Position numbers and translations under genes: made by a program
Notes under the pieces: model-generated
What the model saw: only the letters and a program-made list of their open reading frames with translations
Database searches by the model: none
Told to the model about the DNA's origin: nothing
In this document: positions 1-6,404 of the stretch, one piece after another
Layout of the letters: every line of letters starts with the position of its first letter
Position numbering within the stretch: the stretch's first letter is position 1
Source of the DNA: an uncultured Bacteroides sp.
GTDB taxonomy: Bacteria > Bacteroidota > Bacteroidia > Bacteroidales > UBA11471
DNA length: 7,701 nucleotides
Reading direction: 5' to 3'
NCBI GenBank assembly: GCA_905210875.1
Contig: CAJLYN010000097.1
Location: forward strand, 1 to 7,701

Positions 1-248
1 CCAAGGGGGACCCTCAGAAGCAACTCTCCAAGGAGTTTGTACGCGAATGGCTGATGGATAACGGTTTCCAGGGAAAAGCCGGTCAGCAGGTTCCCGAGAT
101 GACCGATGCCATCGTTGCCTCTATCAGCGACCGCTACATTGAGCTCTATGAGCACATCGTCGGTGAGAAATTTGTCAAGGCCGATACGGAGAATGTGGCT
201 GCCCGCATCGAGAAAAACGTTACCGAGTTCTTGAATAGTCGAAAATAA
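1..248 (+). CDS. purC: Phosphoribosylaminoimidazole-succinocarboxamide synthase, C-terminal end (partial)
   Basis: This is the last 81 codons and the TAA stop of a gene that begins left of the window; the open frame enters at base 3. The encoded tail contains [35 protein letters not shown] and a final [11 protein letters not shown] helix. I recognise this as the C-terminus of the longer (about 310 aa) SAICAR synthase found in Bacteroidales. The enzyme is cytosolic and joins CAIR to aspartate with ATP in de novo purine synthesis. The ATP-binding and catalytic N-terminal parts are not visible, so the call rests on the tail alone. The gene is in the same direction as menG, 75 bp upstream of its preferred start, so the two may be co-transcribed. 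An alternative is another protein sharing this tail, which I think unlikely. Confidence 0.85.
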   Translation, partial: KGDPQKQLSKEFVREWLMDNGFQGKAGQQVPEMTDAIVASISDRYIELYEHIVGEKFVKADTENVAARIEKNVTEFLNSRK

Positions 249-259
249 AACATTTTTTC

Positions 260-304
260 GGGAGATAAGAGAAGGGTGGGGCGATATGCTCTCCCCTCTC
301 TCCC
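260..304 (+). other. Possible stem-loop between purC and menG
   Basis: GGGAGA (260-265) is complementary to TCTCCC (299-304), and GGGG (278-281) is complementary to CCCC (293-296). The left side is almost all purines and the right side almost all pyrimidines. No T-run follows the right arm, so it is not a normal intrinsic terminator. It could be a processing or stability element between the two coding regions, or chance pairing in a skewed stretch. It lies entirely upstream of the ATG preferred for menG and would cover the alternative GTG start at 276. Confidence 0.25.
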
Positions 305-323
305 TGAAAATCTTGAACGCAAG

Positions 324-1073
324 ATGGCACAAAAGCCTTTACACAATCCCGAGACGATACTCCCCTATGAGAGTGGCGAGAGCAAGGATATACAGGTGCG
401 TCGCATGTTCGATGCAATAGCTCCCGTGTACGACCGCATGAACCGTCTCATGACTTTCGGGCTCGATCGAGGTTGGCGCCGAAAGGCTTTGAAGATGCTT
501 CGCGCCTATCATCCGCGCACGATACTCGACGTGGCTACCGGCACGGGCGACCTGCCTTTTATGATGCAACGTCTGCTCGATGGTCCGTCGGTTACCGGCA
601 TTGATCTCTCCGAGGGTATGCTCTCCGTAGCCCGTCGCAAATGTCGGGAGCAGGGACTGAGCGAGGTTATTCGCTTCGAGCAGCAGGACTGTCTGGCGCT
701 GACCTTTGCCGACAATTGTTTCGATGCGGTGACCGTGGCTTTCGGTGTGCGCAACTTTCAGTATTTGCGACAGGGATTTGCCGAGATGTACAGGGTCTTG
801 AAACCTGGCGGAGTGTTGATGGTGATAGAATTGTCTGTGCCGACACGCTTTCCGGTACACCAACTCTACGAGTTATACACACATGGTGTCATACCCCTCT
901 TGGGAAAGTTGCTTTCGCACGACAAGCAGGCATACACCTACTTGCCACGTTCGGTCGATGCCGTTCCGCAGGGAGAAGAGATGCTTTCGATATTTCGGAG
1001 TGTGGGTTTTGGCAAGACTTTTTGCCGACGGCTTACGCTGGGTGTGTGTACGATTTATATAGGGCAGAAATAG
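324..1073 (+). CDS. menG: Demethylmenaquinone methyltransferase (UbiE/MenG)
   Basis: The 249-aa protein is a class I SAM-dependent methyltransferase of the UbiE/COQ5 family. It adds the C-methyl group to demethylmenaquinone, the last step of menaquinone synthesis, at the inner face of the membrane. Visible signatures are YDRMNRLMTFGLDRGWRRK (residues 36-54), the SAM loop ILDVATGTGD (67-76), the acidic strand end VTGIDLSEGML (90-100), the family motif AFGVRNF (139-145), RVLKPGG (157-163) and KQAYTYLPRS (201-210). The length is normal for the family. The frame is open upstream to a GTG at 276, but the ATG at 324 gives the usual short N-terminus ahead of the conserved QVRRMFDAIAPVYD segment. No clear Shine-Dalgarno site is seen, which is normal for Bacteroidota. 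In organisms with only menaquinone this enzyme has no ubiquinone role, so I use menG rather than ubiE. It ends 5 bp from the convergent regulator gene. Confidence 0.93.
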   Translation: MAQKPLHNPETILPYESGESKDIQVRRMFDAIAPVYDRMNRLMTFGLDRGWRRKALKMLRAYHPRTILDVATGTGDLPFMMQRLLDGPSVTGIDLSEGMLSVARRKCREQGLSEVIRFEQQDCLALTFADNCFDAVTVAFGVRNFQYLRQGFAEMYRVLKPGGVLMVIELSVPTRFPVHQLYELYTHGVIPLLGKLLSHDKQAYTYLPRSVDAVPQGEEMLSIFRSVGFGKTFCRRLTLGVCTIYIGQK

Positions 1074-1078
1074 GCCTC

Positions 1079-1540
1079 TTACAGATTGTTTTTGTTGTCG
1101 TATTCGAGAATCTTTTCTTGTAACATTTCGATTTGCTTCTTGTAGAGGTCGTTTATTTCTCGAAGCAGGGTAATCTCCTGGTCTTTGGTTGCCAGGAAAT
1201 CCTCGTACAGAAATTGAGGTTTTTTAGAAATTTTATAATTTCCAATCTCTTCTGTCACGGTAGAGAGCACGGGTGTTGCCTCCGAATAGATTGGCGTTGA
1301 ACTATTTTCGTAGGTCGAAAGATCATCGCTGTCGGGTTCGGTTATGAAGAAGTCGGAGATGTTGAGATGATACATGTTGCAGATGGTAAGTAAAACACTC
1401 ATATTGAGGTTTCCACCGCGAACTGCTTTCCCAATGGTATTCTTGTCAATACCTAAGTAGGCCGATGCCTCTTGATAGGTGATGCCTTTTCTCGACAAGA
1501 ATTCTCGAAATTTGTTTCCCGAATAGATAATCTTGGACAT
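1079..1540 (-). CDS. XRE-family helix-turn-helix transcriptional regulator with C-terminal coiled coil
   Basis: This 153-aa protein starts with a helix-turn-helix of the Cro/C1 (XRE) type at residues about 8-62. ITYQEASAYLGIDKNTIGKAVRGG (positions 20-43, key turn residues YLGIDKNTI) is the DNA-reading part, followed by a helix ending in NMYHLNISDFF. A serine/threonine-rich linker (about 68-105) leads to a charged amphipathic C-terminal helix (about 111-150, including KDQEITLLREIN and QIEMLQEKI), likely a dimerising coiled coil. Small XRE regulators of this form are common in Bacteroidota, often near accessory genes. I chose the ATG at 1540 because it puts the HTH at the usual distance from the N-terminus. 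An in-frame ATG at 1597 would add 19 residues that look unlike the family. The gene diverges from the 96-aa gene and is convergent with menG. Its target is unknown; self-regulation is plausible but inferred. Base composition is visibly more AT-rich than the large genes to the right. Confidence 0.85.
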   Translation of the reverse strand: MSKIIYSGNKFREFLSRKGITYQEASAYLGIDKNTIGKAVRGGNLNMSVLLTICNMYHLNISDFFITEPDSDDLSTYENSSTPIYSEATPVLSTVTEEIGNYKISKKPQFLYEDFLATKDQEITLLREINDLYKKQIEMLQEKILEYDNKNNL

Positions 1541-1576
1541 AGTGCTTATTTGAATTTTGAGTGCAGAGTATAAAAA

Positions 1577-1604
1577 AGTCTTCGTGAATATGAACAAAAA
1601 GACT
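1577..1604. promoter_or_regulatory. Inverted repeat in the leader of the XRE regulator gene (candidate operator)
   Basis: AGTCTT (1577-1582) and AAGACT (1599-1604) form a perfect 6-bp inverted repeat with 16 bp between them. The middle stretch GTGAATATGAAC is itself an imperfect palindrome (GT and AC ends around ATAT). The site lies between the proposed promoter and the preferred start of the regulator gene, where a self-repressing XRE dimer could bind. The repeat is short and the function is inferred. Confidence 0.25.
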
Positions 1605-1625
1605 ATTTATTTGGTTTTTCTCTTA

Positions 1626-1656
1626 CTAAGGTACGAATAATATGAATTATAATCAA
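1626..1656 (-). promoter_or_regulatory. Candidate Bacteroidetes-type promoter for the XRE gene
   Basis: Read on the minus strand, TACCTTAG (1633 down to 1626) matches the TAnnTTTG box at all but one fixed position. A TTG (1656 to 1654) lies 20 nt upstream, the spacing expected for the -33 element. Transcription would start near 1620, giving a leader of about 80 nt to the ATG at 1540. The match is imperfect and the region is AT-rich, so a chance hit is possible. No equally good promoter was seen on the plus strand for the divergent 96-aa gene. Confidence 0.4.
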
Positions 1657-1675
1657 CAATAACCAGCCTAAGGAT

Positions 1676-1966
1676 ATGAAAAATAAGAGTAGTATTGATG
1701 AAATAAAAAAAGCTGCCGAAGCGTTTGAGGCTATTTGTGAGAAAGAAGATGTGAATTATGCCATATTTTTTACTGAGTTGCCGCACAGCCTGACGGGGGG
1801 GGCCACATTCACTCCCGAAGAGTTTGCCATTCTCATAGAAACTTTTGCCCGGCGTTTGCCGTTGGAGCAGGTGAGCTTCCTGCGTAAGGTCATGGATATG
1901 ATTATCGAGGAGCGTTCGGAACAAGAGCCATCGCCGTCTTCATCGTCTTCGTCATTGTTGAATTGA
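1676..1966 (+). CDS. Hypothetical 96-aa protein, divergent from the XRE regulator
   Basis: I do not recognise this family. The protein is small, soluble-looking and mostly helical, with no signal peptide or membrane segment. A charged N-terminal helix (residues 5-24, rich in K, E and A) is followed by DVNYAIFFTELP (25-36), a loop, then TPEEFAILIETFARRLPLEQVSFLRKVMDMIIEE split over two helices (46-79). It ends in a low-complexity tail with six serines in a row (88-93). The ATG at 1676 has AAGGA just upstream, but too close to be a convincing ribosome site. A run of eight G (1795-1802) encodes Gly41-Gly42. The gene lies head-to-head with the regulator gene (135 bp between starts) and tail-to-tail with the coiled-coil gene (32 bp). 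The compact ORF between two other genes and the plausible protein composition argue that it is real. A partner or target role with the regulator is only a guess from position. Confidence 0.6.
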   Translation: MKNKSSIDEIKKAAEAFEAICEKEDVNYAIFFTELPHSLTGGATFTPEEFAILIETFARRLPLEQVSFLRKVMDMIIEERSEQEPSPSSSSSSLLN

Positions 1967-1998
1967 CACTATGCTTGCGGGAGATTTTGCCGCCAGAG

Positions 1999-2979
1999 CT
2001 ATTTGTCGTTTTTCTCTTCAAACTGTAAAGATGTAAGCCCCGACGATCCCTGCTGGGAAGTGTGTGTCGGGGATACGGTCGTTTTTCTCCCGTTTTTTCC
2101 GCGTGTTTGTTCCAATTCTTCGTTGAGTCGACGTACCTCTTTCCGCAGGCTTTGATTGGCTGCCAGCAGTTCTTCAATGCGTTGCTTGTGCCTTGTATCA
2201 CGCTTTAAAATGATACGATTTTCTTTTCGCTGTTCGTGCAAGGCGTTCTGCGCTTTATTGAGTTTTGTGTAGAGGGAGGCGTAACGATGTTTTATCACTA
2301 CCGAGTCGTCGCCTTCACTGTTGCCGTCGTCGACGGAGCGGCAATCAAATATTTTATCCTCGTCTTTTTCTTCTCCAGTATTTTCTGCTTGTGAAGGGCT
2401 GGTGTCTCCTTGCGGGGTGTCTTCGCCAGCCGGAGATTCGGCTTCGTGAACAAGGCCCAGCGAACGGGCCTTTATCTTGTTGATTTGTCGAAGTTTTTCT
2501 TCGATGTCCCGCTCATATTCATTGCGCAGGTCTATTATCTGATTTTCCAGGTCGTGAATGCGCTCGCTCAATGTTTTGCGCAGGCGATCGGCTCCGGCGT
2601 ATCTTTTTTGAGACTCTGAGAGTTGTTGTTGAAGTTCGGCATTCTGTTCTTGCAGATTTTTTATTTCGCCTATGCGTCGCGACTCCTCTTCACTCCATTG
2701 TTCCGATACTTCGTTACGTGCCGCATTAAGCGACTCGTGTTTGTAGCGGTCGAGGCTTTCGGCCAGTTGTTCGTAGGTAGTTTCGATATTGAGCGCCGAA
2801 AGAGGCGTACCGCTATTTACCGCCTCGTTGATTTGCCGGGCGAGAGCTTCGAGCAGGTGTTGTTCGGCGGCATCGCACGCCGGTAAATCTTCGGGGGAGA
2901 ACGGTTCGTTGCCAGGCGAGGCCGATTTTTTCAGGGTCCTGTCTCTCCATTGCTGCAGTATCGATTTTACAAAACTCAT
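1999..2979 (-). CDS. Coiled-coil protein, second gene of the receiver/ATP-grasp unit
   Basis: This 326-aa protein belongs to no family I can name. It has no signal peptide or membrane segment, so it is probably cytosolic. In order: a basic N-terminus (MSFVKSILQQWRDRTLKK), a short helical region (about 34-95), a first long heptad-rich coiled coil (about 96-175, including EIKNLQEQNAELQQQLSESQ), an acidic disordered linker (about 178-228, rich in E, D, S, G and P), a second coiled coil (about 232-294, including RIEELLAANQSLRKEVRRLN), and a polar tail rich in T, S and Q. The two coiled coils suggest a scaffold or oligomerising protein. The ATG at 2979 is 18 bp past the stop of the 989-aa gene, with no terminator between, so the two are very likely co-transcribed and may work together. 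Convergent with the 96-aa gene. Similarity to SMC-like or myosin-like proteins would reflect only the coiled coil. Confidence 0.75.
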   Translation of the reverse strand: MSFVKSILQQWRDRTLKKSASPGNEPFSPEDLPACDAAEQHLLEALARQINEAVNSGTPLSALNIETTYEQLAESLDRYKHESLNAARNEVSEQWSEEESRRIGEIKNLQEQNAELQQQLSESQKRYAGADRLRKTLSERIHDLENQIIDLRNEYERDIEEKLRQINKIKARSLGLVHEAESPAGEDTPQGDTSPSQAENTGEEKDEDKIFDCRSVDDGNSEGDDSVVIKHRYASLYTKLNKAQNALHEQRKENRIILKRDTRHKQRIEELLAANQSLRKEVRRLNEELEQTRGKNGRKTTVSPTHTSQQGSSGLTSLQFEEKNDK

Positions 2980-2997
2980 GACCGAAAATTTGAGTGG

Positions 2998-5967
2998 TTA
3001 TGTTTCTGAGGGTTTAATGACAATTCCTACGCTCTTCTTTCCGTTGATTTTGACGGTCAGCGGCTGGTCAAATCGCACCACTCTCAGGAATTGCGTCTCT
3101 TGCACGGCTTCTTGCCGGTTGAGAAAATCCTCGTCGTAGATGCAGTCTTTGACCTGGGGGTTAAGGGTGAAGTATCCTACGCCGAAGGAGGTCAGATTCT
3201 GGAAGAAGTGGGTGCCTTGACTCGGCTCGATGAAGTAGTTCGACAGAGCTGTTTCGACAATGAGTCTTGCGGCCGATATGTGTGGCCACTTGACCGGTAT
3301 GCCCAGGGAGGTGTCGCTCGACCCCCAGCGTCCGGGGCCTATGAGTATGTAGTTCTCTCCCCGGTCGAGGAATGTCTTGTTGATTTTTTCTATTTCGCGG
3401 GCGATGAGCGAATTGTTCGACGACATGAATCCCTGGCTCTTGACGTAGATGACATGGTGCAGGTCCGACATGATACCGTGTCCCAGCGCCGAAGTGGTTT
3501 TCAGTAGCAAATCTTTATCGTCGACTTCGTCGATTTCGTCGTCGCGCATCTCTTTGGTGTCGACGATGGGGCGTATCTGCAACCAGTAGAGGGCGCCGCT
3601 GGGATGTTGGCTGTTGGGCAGTATGCCGGCAAATTCTATTTCGACGTGGCGGCCCATATCGTGCGAGCCGAACTGCAACATCATTTCAAGTAGCGGGGCA
3701 AGAGGGAAAATATTGTGCTGCAATATGTTGGCAAAGGTTACGACTTTACGCCCCCCCTCGTAGTAGCCGTCGCGAATCACCTGGTCGTAAGGATCATATG
3801 TCGAGACCATACCGCGCAGGGAATTGTCGGCTTCGGCGTCGCGTATCGAGAGACGCAGGAGATTGAAGCTGTCGTCGACCTCGCATTGGGTCTGTATGTT
3901 TTTCAGGTCGAGCGCATAGAAGCGGGTCTGCGTGTCGCGCAAGGCGAGGTCGAGGGTGCTGGTCTGCAACACCTTGTTGGGGTGTCGGGGCGAAAAGCGC
4001 AGGCTGCGTCCGCCGTCGACGATGTATTTTCCGAGCCCCACGGCGATGTCGACTACGCCATCTTCGGCCTTCTCGTCGTTGATGGGGTAGTAGTTGAGCG
4101 AGCGCCCTACGCCGGCAAATGAGGGGTAGTAACGGTCGCCGTACTGGGTGCCCACCACTTCTTGCAGAATGATGGCCATCTTTTCCTGGTCGATGACGTT
4201 GGAGGTGGCGGTCATGTAGGCTTTGCTGTCGGAGTAGAACACCGAGGCATACACTCCCTTGACAGCGGCTTCGAGCATGCGGTACATCTCTTCGGTGTCG
4301 TCGAGATAGGGTATCATGTAGGTGGAGTAGACACCTGCAAAGGGTTGGTAGTGTGAGTCTTCGAGCAGGCTCGACGAACGCACGGCCAGGGGGCGTCCTA
4401 CCACTTCGAAGAAGGCCAGAATGTCGTCTTTGAGACGTTCGGGCAAAGTGGCGTCGAGAAAGTGTTGCAGGATTTCTTCGTTGGGCAGGTCGGAGAGTGC
4501 TATCTGGTAGAGATTGTTGCTATCCATAAATTCGTCGAAGATATCGGTGCAGAGCACGACTGTCTTGGGTACCGTTACGCTCACTCCATCGTAATCTTCG
4601 AGTACGGGGTGGCGCTTGATGAGAGAGTCGATAAAGGCCAGACCGCGCCCTTTTCCTCCCAGCGAACCTTGGCCGATGCGGGCGAAGTTGGAGTATTTGT
4701 CAAACCGGTTGCGCTCGAATATGGCCACCACTCCCCGGTTCTTCATTTTACGATAGGTTACGATGGCATCGAATATCTCTTGGCGTATCTCGGGCAACTC
4801 TTCGAGATTGTGGGGCCAGCGTCTTCTGATAAATTCGGCCAGCGGGAAGAGGGCTCGCGAGTAGAGCCACCGTGATATGTGGTTGCGCGAGGCGTGGTAC
4901 AGCAACGACTCGGCGGGTATGGTGAGTATGTTTTTTTGCAGGTCTTTGAGCTCTTTGACGCGCAGTATCACCTCTCCGGTCTCGGGGTTGATAAACTCGA
5001 AATCGCCGAATCCGAAGTTGCGCATGATGGCATTGCGCAGGTCGACCGGCAGTTTTTTGGAATTCTTGTCGAGGAAGCAGGCGTTGAGGGCGGCTGCACC
5101 TGCGGCGTTTTCAGTGTCGGACGATTCGATGATGAGGGGTATGAACGGGTCTTTCTGTCGCACGTATGCGCAAAATTTCAGCCCGGCCTTGGCATCTTTC
5201 TGCCCTTCGTGCATGAACGATACGTCGGAGATGATACCCAGCATGTTGTTGGCATATTTCTGGTACATCGCCATGGCTTCTTCATAAGTACGGGCCAGTT
5301 TTATTTTGGGCCGTCCGCGCATGCGCAACATTTGTTCATGTTCGTTGAGAGCTTCGGTCGAAAAGATTTGCGACTGTTTCAGTACGAACTTGTAGAGGTG
5401 GGGCAGTATTGAGGAGTAGAAGCGCACCGAGTCTTCGACGAGCATGATGATTTGCACGCCCGACTTGGTGTCTTCTTCGATGTTCATCTCGTCTTCGAGC
5501 AGCTTGATGATGGCCAGCAGCAGGTCGCTGTTTCCCAGCCAGCTGAATACGTAGTCTATGCCGCTGAGGTCTTCTTTTTCGAGACGTCGCGATACTTCTC
5601 TGGCGTAAGGGGTGAGCAGTACAATGGGAATGTCGGGATAGTGATGCTTTATCTCTTTGGCCTTTTCGTAGATTTGGCTGTGTTCGGCTTCGGGTATGGT
5701 AATGATGAGGTCAAACCGTTTGGTCGACAGCTCTTGGAAAGCTTCTTCGAGATTGTTTACCTGTGTGACGCGGGGCGGCGAACTCAGGTTGAGCGAGGTA
5801 TATTCAAAGAATATCTGCTCTTCGACGCGACCGTCTTCTTCGAGTATGAACGCGTCGTAGTAGGAGGCAACCAGCAGTACGTTGAAGATGCGTTTCTGCA
5901 TGAGGTTGGCAAAAGAGGTATCTTTGAGATAGAGTTGCTTGATGTTGTTTTTAGGATCCATAACCAT
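2998..5967 (-). CDS. Receiver-receiver-PPDK-type ATP-grasp protein (PEP/pyruvate-binding domain protein)
   Basis: This 989-aa cytosolic protein has three parts. Residues about 28-160 resemble a receiver domain but lack the acidic pair, the acceptor Asp (FDLIITIP at 85-92) and the Lys. Residues about 172-318 form a second receiver-like domain that keeps E178-D179, acceptor D248 (IISDVS), S282/S283 and K301. Residues about 425-801 match the PPDK/PEP synthase ATP-binding module: GSLGGKGRGLAF (434-445, K439), RPLAVRSSSLLED (525-537, R530), VEIEFAG (775-781, E776 and E778) and LQIRP (796-800, Q797). The phosphohistidine swivelling domain and the PEP/pyruvate barrel are absent; residues about 830-989 are an unassigned domain with IGPGRWGSSD (876-885) and PSQGTHFFQN (915-924). 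A normal PEP synthase or PPDK reaction is therefore unlikely from this chain alone. It may phosphorylate or adenylate something under control of the second receiver; that is inference. Proteins of this layout are commonly labelled phosphoenolpyruvate synthase in Bacteroidota, which overstates what is known. Start ATG 5967 or 5961 is possible. Confidence 0.88.
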   Translation of the reverse strand: MVMDPKNNIKQLYLKDTSFANLMQKRIFNVLLVASYYDAFILEEDGRVEEQIFFEYTSLNLSSPPRVTQVNNLEEAFQELSTKRFDLIITIPEAEHSQIYEKAKEIKHHYPDIPIVLLTPYAREVSRRLEKEDLSGIDYVFSWLGNSDLLLAIIKLLEDEMNIEEDTKSGVQIIMLVEDSVRFYSSILPHLYKFVLKQSQIFSTEALNEHEQMLRMRGRPKIKLARTYEEAMAMYQKYANNMLGIISDVSFMHEGQKDAKAGLKFCAYVRQKDPFIPLIIESSDTENAAGAAALNACFLDKNSKKLPVDLRNAIMRNFGFGDFEFINPETGEVILRVKELKDLQKNILTIPAESLLYHASRNHISRWLYSRALFPLAEFIRRRWPHNLEELPEIRQEIFDAIVTYRKMKNRGVVAIFERNRFDKYSNFARIGQGSLGGKGRGLAFIDSLIKRHPVLEDYDGVSVTVPKTVVLCTDIFDEFMDSNNLYQIALSDLPNEEILQHFLDATLPERLKDDILAFFEVVGRPLAVRSSSLLEDSHYQPFAGVYSTYMIPYLDDTEEMYRMLEAAVKGVYASVFYSDSKAYMTATSNVIDQEKMAIILQEVVGTQYGDRYYPSFAGVGRSLNYYPINDEKAEDGVVDIAVGLGKYIVDGGRSLRFSPRHPNKVLQTSTLDLALRDTQTRFYALDLKNIQTQCEVDDSFNLLRLSIRDAEADNSLRGMVSTYDPYDQVIRDGYYEGGRKVVTFANILQHNIFPLAPLLEMMLQFGSHDMGRHVEIEFAGILPNSQHPSGALYWLQIRPIVDTKEMRDDEIDEVDDKDLLLKTTSALGHGIMSDLHHVIYVKSQGFMSSNNSLIAREIEKINKTFLDRGENYILIGPGRWGSSDTSLGIPVKWPHISAARLIVETALSNYFIEPSQGTHFFQNLTSFGVGYFTLNPQVKDCIYDEDFLNRQEAVQETQFLRVVRFDQPLTVKINGKKSVGIVIKPSET

Positions 5968-6063
5968 CGTTGTTCGTCGGCCGAAGGATAGAAAGATTGT
6001 GTGCCGGTCGTCGGGCTCTCTGTTTTATTATTCCTTTCTTAACCCCCGAAAATTTGTCTCTTC

Positions 6064-6095
6064 CAAAGATAAAAACAATTTTCTGATTTGCGAAA
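6064..6095 (-). promoter_or_regulatory. Bacteroidetes-type promoter for the receiver/ATP-grasp gene
   Basis: On the minus strand, TATCTTTG (6071 to 6064) is a perfect match to the TAnnTTTG box. A TTTC (6095 to 6092), one base off the TTTG upstream element, lies 20 nt away. Transcription would begin near 6058, leaving a leader of about 90 nt before the ATG at 5967. The leader contains an A-rich, G-rich stretch but no riboswitch I recognise. This promoter would serve both the 989-aa gene and the coiled-coil gene behind it. Confidence 0.6.
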
Positions 6096-6341
6096 TTTAA
6101 GGGGTAAAAATCGTTTGTTATAAAAGAGTTATCTTTTCTTGACTTATCCCAAAAGGGAGCATATGCTGCATCTTGTCTTATTGTATTCTTATTAACTGTT
6201 TGTTATAGCTTGATTTAGAGCTATTAAAAAGAGTTATTTCTATTTTTTTTGTGTATTGTTTTGTCATATAATGAGTGATATGCCCCGAAAGTTCATTGTT
6301 CGTTTTGTTTTTGGGAAAGAAATATCGATTCGTGCTGAGCT

Positions 6342-6381
6342 AAAAACACGGCAGGGCCTACCTGAAAGGGTGCCCTGCTGT
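6342..6381 (-). terminator. Intrinsic terminator of hppA
   Basis: On the minus strand the transcript past the hppA stop contains GCAGGGC (6378-6372), a 14-nt loop, and GCCCTGC (6357-6351). One A-C mismatch and two more pairs (AC with GT) extend the stem. It is followed at once by GTTTTTA, with five T at 6346-6342. This is a classic Rho-independent layout, starting about 24 bp downstream of the hppA stop. There is no T-run on the plus-strand side, so it acts in the minus direction only. Confidence 0.85.
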
Positions 6382-6404
6382 ATGTCTCTGGTTTGGAAAA
6401 TTTC

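Larger units (their letters stand above)
5968..6404. other. 437-bp AT-rich intergenic region
   Basis: This gap between hppA and the receiver/ATP-grasp gene holds the promoter at 6064-6095 and the hppA terminator at 6342-6381. The roughly 240 bp between them are AT-rich and have no convincing ORF. Visible small structures are an 11-bp direct repeat AAAAGAGTTAT (6122-6132 and 6227-6237), a 10-bp palindrome AGCATATGCT (6158-6167), a weak hairpin ATAGCT/AGCTAT (6205-6210 and 6219-6224) and a run of eight T (6243-6250). They could be regulator sites for the downstream operon, but repeats of this size are expected by chance in such sequence. I recognise no small RNA or riboswitch. Confidence 0.5.

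Noticed and set aside
276..323. GTG at 276 as the start of menG
   Set aside because: It would add 16 residues not typical of the family and would lie within the stem-loop. The ATG at 324 gives a normal N-terminus.
1541..1597. Longer start of the XRE regulator at ATG 1597
   Set aside because: The added 19 residues lie before a normal XRE N-terminus and cover the candidate operator. It cannot be excluded, but it is less likely.
1970..1998. Possible terminator hairpin between the 96-aa and coiled-coil genes (GCGG/CCGC)
   Set aside because: The stem is only four base pairs and lacks a T-run on either strand.
3300..3345. GRWGSSDTSLGIPV as a degenerate phosphohistidine swivelling domain
   Set aside because: It loosely recalls GGxxSHAAIxARExGIPAV, but there is no His and the spacing from the Ser pair to GIP is too short.
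3091..5991. Long plus-strand open frames opposite the 989-aa gene
   Set aside because: They are antisense shadows of a high-GC coding gene, with no family motifs. The minus-strand frame carries the clear domain signatures.
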